A DNA stretch of 64,000 nt from Oryza sativa Japonica Group (Eukaryota > Streptophyta > Magnoliopsida > Poales > Poaceae), in the NCBI RefSeq assembly GCF_034140825.1, contig NC_089039.1, positions 29,214,501 through 29,278,500 on the forward strand, read 5' to 3'. Position 1 is the first letter of the stretch. Each line of letters begins with the position of its first letter. A program made the position numbers and the translations under genes. This document shows, piece by piece, positions 55,043-64,000 of the stretch. Under the pieces are notes generated by a model that saw nothing but the letters and a program-made list of their open reading frames with translations, was not told where the DNA came from and ran no database searches.

Positions 55043-57754
55043 ATGTCAAATAAGGTCACATTTCAGATAGTTCACGGTGAAGGAAATATTAGATTTGGTC
55101 CAGATGGTGTTGATCTGTCAGAATTTGTAATGACATCTAAGGGCATCGATAGGCCTGCGGAGAGAACATTTCAGTCAATTTATAGTTGGTTGTTAAGAGG
55201 ATTTAGAATAGACCAAGAAGTCTACACAATGTCAGTATCAGTTGTAGTGAGTCGTGCAACAGAAGGTTATTTTTGGGAACTAATGCCGATGGACAGCACT
55301 GCTGCTTGGAGACGGTATGTGGAAATGGCTTTTGAACGGTCATGGCCCCTCGTTATATTTGTGTCGGTACAAGAGAAAGATATAAATGTTTCAATGCAAA
55401 CCGAAGATGTAGAGGGTCCTATCAATGCAGGGGATGTTGTTGGACCATCGATGCAAAATGAGGAAAATCAACCAAGGGAGGAGCAGGCCATGGGCATGGC
55501 GGATGAGGGGGAGAGAGTCGGTATAATTGTTGATGAAATGGAGAGGGAAGATTCGGATAATGAGGAAGCGGACGACGACGCATCATCCGATGAGGAAGGT
55601 GATGTAATGGCCACTGATTGGGCAAATGAGGACTTCTCTGGACTTGTTATATCAGAGGGTGATCATGTACCCTGGGAGTATAAGGAGAACGAGGTAATTG
55701 AGGGTGCAAGGTATGCTCATAAGGATGAGATGAAGGAGGCGGTGAAGCATTGGGCAGTTTCCTTGCAGAGAGAGTTTAGGGTGGTCAAGTCAACAAATTA
55801 TGTGTATGAAGTGAGGTGCATGAAGGAAGATTGTCCGTGGCGTGTCCATGCATATAAGGGTAAATGGAATGATTATTGGAAAGTTAGCATTGTGACCGAG
55901 CACAAGTGCTACTTACAAGGGGTGGAGAAGTATCACCGAAACATCACTTCAGCTTTTGTGGCAAGTGAGATGTACAGCAGTGTTGTTGGTAACATTGGCT
56001 TTGAACCAAAATCAATTATTAGGCACATCGAGAAAAAATTCAAGTACACCATAAGCTATGCAAAGGCCTGGAGAGCCAAACAAAAGATTATTGAGATGAG
56101 GTATGGCACATTTGAAGCTTCTTATGATAATTTGCCTCGTTTGTTAGCCACCATTGCCCAGAGGAATAATAATACTTACTATGACCTACATACATTTACA
56201 TCGGTTGATGATCGAACAAATAGTGTGCTGCAAAGAGCCTTTTTCTCATTGGGTGCTTGCATCAATGCTTTTGTGCATTGTCGACCTGTTCTATGCATAG
56301 ATGGAACTTTTATGACAGGTAAATACTGAGGTCAGATATTGACAGCAATTGGGTGTGATGGGAACAACCAGGTTCTACCTATGGCTTTTGCATTTGTAGA
56401 GAGTGAGAACACTGAAAGCTGGTACTGGTTCCTAGAGAGAGTGCACATTGCAGTGGTGCGTATGAGGCCCAACGTTTGCCTTATACATGATCGTCATGCG
56501 GGTATGTTGCGGGCTATTGACTACTTGCAGAATGGTTGGGATGAGAAGGGACTTCCAGCTAAGTGGCCTGATGTTCGGAGTCGGTGGTGCATGCGTCACA
56601 TGGGTGCAAATTTCTACAAGCAATTCAAGAACAAGCATCTTATGGAGCTCTTTAAGAGGCTCTGTGCACAGAACCAAGAGAAGAAATTTAATGAGTTGTG
56701 GGACAAGTTGGATGAGTTGACAACGAAGCAAACAGATGAGCAATCTCGCAGACCACAAGTTGAAGGTGACGAGCCTCCCATACCTCTTGGTGCATTACAT
56801 GATGACCCACCAACAATGAGAAGGAGGTCAGGGTCGTCCATCAGAAATTTCACTCAGTGGATTGAGAATGAGCCTAAGGAGAAGTGGTCTCTATTGTTCG
56901 ACACCGATGGATCTCGGTATGGCATAATGACAACCAATTTGGCAGAGGTGTACAACTGGGTAATGCGAGGAGTTCGGGTACTTCCATTGGTTGCTATTGT
57001 TGAATTCATCCTTCACGGCACGCAAGCGTACTTTAGGGATTGATACAAGAAAATTGGTCCGTCCATGGCCGATAACAACATAGTGTTTGGCAACGTAGTG
57101 ACAAAGTACATGGAAGATAAAATCAAAAAGGCACGGAGACATAGAGTTGTTGCTCAAGGCACACAAGTGCATCGTTATGAAATAATGTGTGTTGATAGGA
57201 GCAGGCGTGGTATCTATCGCAAGCAAGCCGTGCAGGAATGTGTCTTGAAGGCGGATGGTGGATGTACTTGCAGTTGTATGAAGCCGAAGCTTCATCACCT
57301 TCCTTGCTCACACGTTCTTGCTGCTGCCGGTGATTGTGGCATATCTCCCAATGTGTACGTCTCAAATTATTTCAGGAAAGAAGCAATCTTTCATACATGG
57401 AGTGAGGAGATATATGGGTTCGGGATCTCAGGATCTTACACAACGCTGAGTGCCCAAGTTTTTTATGTTCCAGATCCATCTAAGTTAAGGGTGAAAAAGG
57501 GTCGACGCCAAACTAGACGCATCAGAAATGATATGGATGAGTCAGAAGCAGGTGGGAGGACTTTACGCTGCAGCAAGTGTGATCTGCGCGGCCATACTTA
57601 CAAGAAATGCCCGAAGAATGCAGAAGTTCCAAGCGGCGCAGATGCTAGTCCATCTGGACATTCAAGTGATGGTAGGCGACCACCTGGTGAAGGAACAACA
57701 AGCAGGCGCGCACGGCCAAGGCGTCGTCGCGCAGCAGGCGATTACATGGTGTAA
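55043..57754 (+). CDS. MULE transposase (mudrA type), disrupted by two in-frame stops
   Basis: 904 codons in one frame. The order is: an N-terminal region (1-110, MSNKVTFQIVHGEGNIRFGP); an acidic linker (about 115-200); a Mutator DNA-binding domain (about 210-300, with RCMKEDCPWRVHA and TEHKC); the MULE DDE core with first Asp in CIDGTFM (about residue 418), second in LIHDRHAG, and probable Glu in NLAEVYNW; a SWIM zinc finger (about 730-765, CTCSCM ... LPCSHVLA); and a CCHC knuckle (about 844-857, CSKCDLRGHTYKKC). Two in-frame TGA codons lie at 56327 and 57041, both where relatives have Arg (TGKY-R-GQ; FRD-R-YKK), as expected from CGA to TGA transitions at methylated cytosine. No frameshift is visible. 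It would cut and integrate the element through its TIRs, but is inactive as read. The ATG follows a leader-intron acceptor. Confidence 0.92.
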
Positions 57755-58112
57755 CAATGCTATCGATTTAGGAAATAAAATGCTGTTGTGATGTGATGAG
57801 TGTTCGGACTAAATACTTCTATCGTGTAATTTCAATTGAATGTTGTTGTAATGAGTACCTCCGACTATTGTTGTACTAGTAGTATTGCGAACTATTCGGT
57901 GTTGTATCATAATGTTATCGTGATGAGTGTTCGGACTAAGTACTCATATCGTGTAACTGCAGTTATTGTTGTAATCAGAAATATTCCGTATGGTGACACT
58001 TTTGTTTGTTTGTACTCTTGTTTAATATGTGTTAGTAATTCGCTTATGAACATTTATTACTTATGTTGAGCTAATTATTTATATGTTTCTGATCAATCTA
58101 TTTGATGCAGGT

Positions 58113-60996
58113 ATGGCGTACGACACACCGGCGCTGTTGAACCGTGAGATTGACAGGAACCACCGCTCGTTCCTGTCAGCAGTCGAGGGTGCACAGCTCG
58201 GCACCTTCCGTCCACGCACGTCGCGCGAGTGGTTGCGTGTCGACCCCCGTCACGTTCCTTGGTACGCGTATGTTCACATTTCAACTCAACTTTGCTTTGT
58301 GTTGTACTTATATTTGAAGTTTGCTCTATACAGGTTGCGTGCGGCAGGCCTTCTACCACTTTGTAGGCTTGTTGAGGCGGCGGCGGACGACCGTGACCCA
58401 GCGAAGCGGTGGGATGCAGACCGGTCACTCCTTGCCGCTCTGGTAGACCGCTGGAGACCTGAGACGCACACGTTCCACCTTCCCTGTGGGGAGATGGCTC
58501 CGACACTGCAGGACGTGTCGTACCTGCTCGGGCTACCGCTGGCGGGAGCACCAGTTGGTCCCGTGGACGGTGTTTTTGGGTGGAAGGAGGATATCACTGC
58601 GCGCTTCGAGCAGGTGATGCGCCTTCCATACCTAGGACCGGCCAACACCCTTCCTCCGTACTCTACAGTCGGGCCTAGCAAGGCTTGGTTGCTCCAGTTC
58701 ACTGTAAGTAAATAAGTTGTTATTATCATACATGCTTATTTGCGATCAACAGAGTGTTTTGTACTAACATTTCATTCTTAATTGTAGGCGGACCTTCTAC
58801 ACCCTGACGCTGATGATTACTCGGTCCGACGCTCCCTTGAGGCGTACCTGTTGTGGTTGTTCGGGTGGGTGATGTTCACTAGCACCCACGGGCACGCTGT
58901 GGACTTCCGGCTGGTCCACTACGCACGGTCCATCGCGGATGCTCAGCCACAGGACGTGCCGCAGTGGAGCTGGGGTTCTGCCGTGCTAGCAGCCACGTAC
59001 CGTGCCCTCTGTGAGGCGTGCACGAAGACTGACGCGGGAGCGATCATCGCTGGCTGCCCTATGTTGCTTCAGCTTTGGGCAGCCGAGAGGTTTGCCATAG
59101 GTCGACCAGTGGTGGACAGCGCACCCTACGGGGTTGGTCGCAGTGCGCAGTGGCCAGAGGACGGTCCCACGATGGGGACTTACTGGTGTCGACGTGGGGT
59201 TAGTGCAACTTCGCTGCGTTATAAGTTTATCAGTCGTCTTCTTTTTTTTCTTCACATAACATGTCTAATTCCGATCATGTTTATTGCAGCGTCGTTACGC
59301 TCACGTCCAGGTGAGACGAGGTTACCCGGACTTCGTGTTCGAGTTTGACCGTCTCCAGCCGAGCGACGTCATCTGGGAGCCGTACACAGAAGAGGCCGTC
59401 GCTGCGAGAGCACCGCTAGGACTTTCGTCCTTGTGCACACGCGACCAGGCTTACTGGCTCACCATCCTGCCGATGGTGTTCGACATTTTCGTTGAGCCTC
59501 ACTGCCCGCAGCGTGTGATGAGACAGTTCGGACTTAGGCAGGTGTTTCCGGGCAACGTGCAGCCGACCGTCCTCCCTGCTGACCACTCGTGAGTTCGGAT
59601 TGTTCATTTCTAAATTTTTATGATAATTACTTCATCGAGCCATATAATTTACCTCTCTTCACAGGTTGACTCGACGGGGACAGCTAGCAGGCGCACTTTG
59701 GGCTCCACGTGTACAGCAGTACGTTGACGACTGGGTGTTAGCTACAGAGGAGGTGATCAACGAGCTCTTCCCACACACGGAGGAGAACTACCGTGACTAC
59801 CTTCGCTGGTACCTTCCTCGCACTCGTGCGCGTGTGACCTTCACTCCAGACGCCCCAGAGCCGCACGTTGCCGCTGTCACGGACGCGTATCCCACGCACC
59901 GTGACCGAGACTACTTCGTGGGGGTACGTCGAATTTGTATTAGTTCTTACAATTATTTCATTTATCTTGCATAATATAGGACAACTACTGAATTTTTTAT
60001 TTCCATCTTGCATAAGCTGATGCCGCATGGGATATCAGTGCCGATATCACCGCAGTCCAAGTGAGGTTGAACAGAGGTTTGCACTTGATTGATGTTGAGC
60101 AGAGGGTGACCTTCGACCGGATGCAGGAGAAGATGCGTGCGGTCATGCGCGTCTTCTCCTGTCGCAGCGCCGTGGACGTCGTACCTCCAGCTGGTCCGGT
60201 ACAACCACGGCCTCGCGCGCCTACCGTCGGAGCAGGACCTCGACCTACGGCACCTGTTTCGCACGGTACTGATCAGCCCAGAGGTTTCTTAAGTTTTGTT
60301 TCTGTTTTTGTACGAAAACATCACCCCGTCGTAACTTGATGTTCCATCCTCGCAGGACCTCGTTTGCCTTCGAGCGCCCCTAGCTTCGGAGCAGTGCGAC
60401 CTACAGCACCGGTTTCGCACGGTACAGTTCAGCCCAGAGATTAGTTCATTTTTGTTTCAGCTTTTGCACGAATATGTCACCATGTTTTAACTGCACGTTT
60501 CCTCATCGCAGGACCTCGTCTGCCTTCGAGCGCGTTCGCAGGCACGACCGGCGCTTCCGCGAGCTCCGCAGGGGCGTTCGCCACCTCTTCGGGCGCGTTC
60601 ACCAGCTCTTCCTCTCACGGAGCGTCGATCCCTCGCCCACACGGTACTTTACTTTTTATTAATACTATTAAATACCTGTATGAAACTGATGGTCCTTGTC
60701 CAGCAAGATTTGCAGCCGGGATCTTCGGTACTGGGGCCTCTTCGTCTCACGCCGGTAGGACTGGTCCTACTAGCCAGTTCTACGACGACGACTTGCACGG
60801 TGCACACCACCACGACGTACTAGGCTCCTCTCAGCTTGGAGGAGCTCCAGAGGCGCACACTCAGGAGCAGCCAGAGGTCACACCTGTACAGGCAGGACGG
60901 GTTGGCCGTGCCGTACCCCCGGACCGACTCACGTACTCCCAGGGGCACATTAGGGCGCAGGGTAGGAGGGACAGGGGTAAGAGGCCTCGTCAGTAG
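58113..60996 (+). CDS. Plant mobile domain (PMD) protein carried by the MULE
   Basis: Exons read: 58113-58261, 58334-58703, 58788-59198, 59290-59588, 59665-59923, about 60017-60265, 60356-60421, 60512-60643, 60704-60996. The PMD signature is clear: RLRAAGLLPLCRLVE, LVDRWRPETHTFHLPCGEMA, PTLQDVSYLLGLPL, then YLLWLFGWVMFTSTHGHAVD, WGSAVLAATYRALCEA, and a later RVFSCRSAVDVV segment. The tail (from about 60200) is Pro/Ser/Ala-rich and ends basic (GRRDRGKRPRQ). Exons 1-5 and 6-9 are open, but at the 5/6 junction I find no canonical acceptor that keeps the frame (cataag|CTGATG gives the wrong phase), so one splice site may be mutated. Related Arabidopsis MAIN and MAIL1 are host PMD proteins linked to transposon silencing. 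The role in a transposon is unknown; an anti-silencing or accessory function is inference. Confidence 0.82.
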
Positions 60997-61433
60997 TGTT
61001 CTACCTCTTCAGTCCTTATGTGACCGTTTCTTTTGGCTTACAAACTTGTAAAGCAGTACTACTTTTGCTATTACTACTGCAGTACTACTTGTGTTTGTCT
61101 CGTCTACATAGTTCTTTTCATTCATATGGTGCTAGAACAACTTATGCTCACGACAACACACTTTCGGCGCTTCACGGTAGTGTCAGATCCAGTAGCGTGC
61201 ACAGTCCATAACAGCACACATGAAAAGCGGCAGCTCGAGTTGTCACTATCAACTTTCGGCGCTGCCTGTTGACATAAAGTGAATCACGCCCACGCGTGAT
61301 GGTCTTGTCACATCTAATGAATAATGTATCTCATTGAGTTCACATATATTGCAATGAAAACGACGCTATATAATTGACAATCTGAAGGCAACCTCTTCAT
61401 ATCTTCTTTCCCACTAGCACACAACACACGAAA
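60997..61433. other. Spacer between the PMD and GRF genes of the MULE
   Basis: 437 bases with T-rich 3'-UTR-like sequence after the PMD stop and presumed promoter/leader of the GRF gene. The phrase 'actttcggcgct' occurs twice (about 61156 and 61251). No coding exon. Confidence 0.5.
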
Positions 61434-62596
61434 ATGGAAGCGCCATTCCTTGAGCGTCTCAACTGGCGAAGCGATCCTTTTGCTGGTTGGTTTCCACCAT
61501 GGTGTGACCGTCCTTTGTGCGATTGTGGGGATGGATGCATACTCAAGTCTTCCCTCATGATACAAACTCGGGGCAGGAGATTCTTCCAATGCGCGAACTT
61601 TGATCAGGTATGCTTCATCTATTCGAAGTTCAAATAGATAAAAAAACTAACTTCTTCGTACACAATTGTAACATCTTACGCAGACATATCGTCCAATGTG
61701 CAACTTCATCGAGTGGGTAGACATGGAGAACCCACAAAACGACGGAACCCGTGCTTACCCACGTAGTGAAACAAGATCGAACTACCTAAGGCGGAAGGAT
61801 GAGCATGAACGTCGAATTGCTGCTGAGGCTTTAGAATGGCACGTAAATCCCCTAGGACTCCCCACGTGGCGTGAGCGTCCGGAGTGTCGTTGTGGTGACC
61901 GTTGTCAGGTCATAAGGTCCGTAAGGCACAGAACTCGAGGACAAAGGTGTTTCGTGTGTCCAAACATTGTCGACGATGATTTCGTGGTAATTACAACTAT
62001 TCTTTTCATCACTCCTCAGTACTATCACTAACTTAACTATCCCAAAATGGATGTACATAGGAGGATGTAAGGAAATGTCAATTCGTACAATGGATTGACA
62101 CAGTCAGAGTTACTTCAAGTGGCGGGCCGATAACGCAACCTGAACCGACCATACAGTTCATTCATGCTTGGATGGAGTACGAACGTCGGGTGGAAATTGC
62201 AAGCTTAGACTGGAGGAACAATCCATTAGGGTTACCTAAATGGTCCGAGCGTCCAAAGTGTGGGTGCAGAGATCGCTGGCAGGTGGCTACATCCTTTGCT
62301 GAACAAACATTTCGAAGGAGATATTTTGTCTGCCCCAATGTAGACAACGATTTCGTTGTATGTCTAACCATTTACAAAATCCGCTATGATTTGCACAAAA
62401 TTACTACCCAAACTGAATAACATTACTATTTTTACAGGGCAATCCAAGGATGGGTGGATTTACTCGATGGATCGACAATGTCACTCCATCATATCATGGC
62501 CAGAAGATAACAGAGTCAGAAACACAAGTAGAGTATCAACGATTGAAGGACCACGAGAATGCAATGCATTCTGACCGACCTAGAAGGGGCCGATAG
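61434..62596 (+). CDS. Triple GRF-type zinc finger protein carried by the MULE
   Basis: Four exons (61434-61607, 61684-61986, 62061-62357, 62438-62596) join in phase 0 at every junction to 310 aa. Three modules of about 100 aa each carry a GRF-type finger: CDCGDGC ... RGRRFFQC ... CNFIEWVD; CRCGDRC ... RGQRCFVC ... CQFVQWID; and CGCRDRW ... RRRYFVC ... GGFTRWID. In the third, the last Cys is replaced by Gly and the third position by Trp, so that finger may not bind zinc fully. Introns cut each module at the same place, between the FxC and the CxFxW halves, pointing to exon duplication. GRF fingers bind single-stranded nucleic acid in proteins such as APE2, NEIL3 and TOP3A. No stops are present, unlike the transposase. 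It ends about 500 bases before the right TIR. Confidence 0.87.
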
Positions 62597-62718
62597 GTGA
62601 CCGCATGCTTGATTCGTCGGGATCGACAAATTTGTACCGTGTATCGATGGCACTTCTTATCTATCTTATCATTACAATGTTTAATTATGGTGGTGATTTT
62701 TTGTATGCGTAAGACTAA

Positions 62719-62992
62719 GGGCCTATTTGGATTGCTACCAAAAACATGCCCTACCAATATTTTGGTAATTTGAATAGTACTTGTGTTTGATTTCGATTGA
62801 AGCCTATTCATTGGTAATACGTAATCTAGATTTGAGATTATGTAGAACATTCTTCACTACAATTTTACATTTTGGCAGCAAACCAAATATGATCAAATGC
62901 AATTTTACCTTACCAAATATTTGGTAGTGGCAAAACTTGCTTATATTTTGGCACTAACAAAATATTTGTACGGTAACATTCCAAATAGGCCC
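62719..62992. mobile_element. Tourist-like MITE nested in the MULE, 274 bp
   Basis: The ends gggcctatttggattgctac and attccaaataggccc, flanked by TAA (62716-62718, 62993-62995). It lies between the GRF gene and the right TIR, so it inserted after the MULE lineage assembled. Confidence 0.88.
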
Positions 62993-63097
62993 TAAAAATA
63001 ATAAAATTGTATTTTACCAGTCTTGGAGATTTTAATCTTGTATAGTTTTTAATATAAAAAGATTTGATAACTATTGATATTTATACAAAAATATAAA

Positions 63098-63424
63098 GCA
63101 CAGTATAAAATCGCCCTCCCCCAGGGCGGCAAGGGGGCCGCCTGCAAAATTCCAGGCCCCCCGCCGCCCATTTGCAGGCGGCCCCCCGCACAGTACAAAA
63201 TCGCCGTAGCGGAGGGCGGCAAGGGGGCCGCCTGCAAATTTCGTTGACGGCCGTCGCCCGAGAGCGAACGGCCGTCTGCCACGTCACTTTCGCCGCCCTC
63301 TGGGATGGCGATTTTTAAAAATCGCCCTCCCAGAGGGCGGTAGGCGACCACTTCTGTCAATTTTCAAAATGAAAAATTATTTTTGTAAAACTTTTAATAA
63401 AAAAAATTAAAAATAAAAAAAACC
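63098..63424 (-). repeat. Right terminal inverted repeat of the MULE
   Basis: 327 bases, the reverse complement of 54179-54508 with few differences, including the palindrome (63286-63333). It ends ...aaaaataaaaaaaacc, then the target duplication gtcatcccc. Confidence 0.92.
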
Positions 63425-63433
63425 GTCATCCCC

Positions 63434-64000
63434 TTCCTCTATTTATAGGATCCACCCCCAACTCCCAAACCCTAGATCCCAAGCCCGTAGCACCATCGCC
63501 GCCGCCGCCGCCGCCGCTGTAGCCGTCTTCATCTCTTCCCTTCCGCGTTTCGGTTTTTTAGCTCTCTGTCTCTCCGTGGGTCTATGATATTTTGGGTGCG
63601 ATGAAGAGAGTTTGGTTCTTATATCGATCGCCGCTGATGGTGATATGATGTTTACCTTTACCATTGGTTCGTATTCGCTGAGCATCCGTTCAAGTCTCTC
63701 TCTTTCTCTGTGTTTGTTTGTTTTTTTTTGCCAGATCTGATTCTGTTTTCTCTTCATTTGGGCGATTTGGTTTGGTTAACGAGGGACCTGGGGATGAACT
63801 GCTTTCCTACGTGCGGTATTGTCCAAGTTTACCCCTCGGATACCCATCTGCATATGGCTCCCAAATCCTTTGCATCGCTATGTCACTAGTGTTGCAGATC
63901 GGGATCTCGTTTGCGACATCATCTAATCGAAAAGATTCGAATGTTGTTCTTTTTTGGGGTTGATCTCGCGAAGATCCCAGCAGAGAGGTGTGTGCACTCC
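63434..64000 (+). promoter_or_regulatory. Core promoter and 5' leader of a gene that continues beyond the window
   Basis: A TATA box (tatttata, 63440-63447) lies 6 bases after the MULE target duplication. It is followed by a leader with ccaaaccctagatcc (telobox-like aaaccctag) and a (CCG)n run near 63494-63515, typical of rice 5' UTRs. A short upstream frame (MKRVWFLYRSPLMVI) starts near 63601. Later sequence (TTTTTTTGCCAG, then gatctgattctg) looks like intron then exon, but no protein can be identified. The coding part probably starts after 64000. Confidence 0.5.

Larger units (their letters stand above)
54179..63424 (+). mobile_element. 9246-bp Mutator-like element (MULE) with transposase, PMD and GRF genes
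   Basis: Inverted repeats of about 328 bases bound the element, and gtcatcccc stands directly outside both ends (54170-54178, 63425-63433): a perfect 9-base target duplication, diagnostic of Mutator. Inside, all on the plus strand, are a mudrA-type transposase (55043-57754), a plant mobile domain gene (58113-60996) and a triple GRF zinc-finger gene (61434-62596), then a nested Tourist-like MITE (62719-62992). The inverted repeats are about 95% alike by eye. The transposase frame carries two in-frame TGA codons, so the copy is probably not autonomous now, although the perfect target duplication suggests a fairly young insertion. It inserted just upstream of a TATA box of the next gene. Confidence 0.93.

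Overview
This window is nuclear DNA of a grass, almost certainly rice (Oryza). The evidence is spliced plant genes with GT-AG introns, very GC-rich single-exon or short genes beside AT-rich intergenic DNA, and many rice-type MITEs (Tourist-like with TTA/TAA duplications, Stowaway-like with TA duplications). All calls rest on reading the sequence; no database search was run.

Layout. About 1.2-3.5 kb: a domesticated hAT transposase gene of the RICESLEEPER/DAYSLEEPER type (+). 3.9-6.3 kb: two neighbouring Mutator-type non-autonomous elements, the second with long inverted repeats and an 11-bp target duplication. 6.5 kb: TOM7, a small subunit of the mitochondrial import pore (+). 9.7-16.9 kb: a 15-exon gene for a membrane-anchored PXA-PX-nexin_C protein (sorting nexin type, 1136 aa, +). 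22.3 kb: an OVATE family repressor gene (+). 24.8-28.6 kb: two more DNA transposons. 29.2-30.7 kb: two joinable exons of an unrecognised minus-strand gene, with a probable small Helitron in the intron between them. 32-33.2 kb: an intronless P-class PPR protein (-). 35.6-36.8 kb: a group IIe WRKY factor (+). 37.5-38.9 kb: a TRIM-like short LTR element with its 5-bp duplication. 40.6-43.0 kb: two divergently transcribed LEA_2-domain genes (LEA14 type, -, and a membrane-anchored LEA_2/NHL protein, +). 48.6-49.6 kb: a membrane-associated kinase regulator (MAKR/BKI1-like, -).

54.18-63.42 kb: a 9246-bp Mutator-like element (MULE) with about 328-bp inverted repeats and a perfect 9-bp target duplication. 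It carries three genes in one orientation: a mudrA-type transposase with two in-frame TGA codons, a nine-exon plant mobile domain (PMD) gene, and an intact four-exon gene with three GRF-type zinc-finger modules. It landed six bases upstream of what looks like the TATA box of the gene that starts at the right edge. This multi-gene MULE is the most interesting object in the window: the transposase is broken, while the GRF reading frame, and the PMD frame apart from one splice junction, stay open.

The host genes are not an operon and share no obvious pathway. The exception is the adjacent divergent pair of LEA_2-fold genes, which share an 1150-bp promoter region. The rest of the window is intergenic DNA rich in MITEs.
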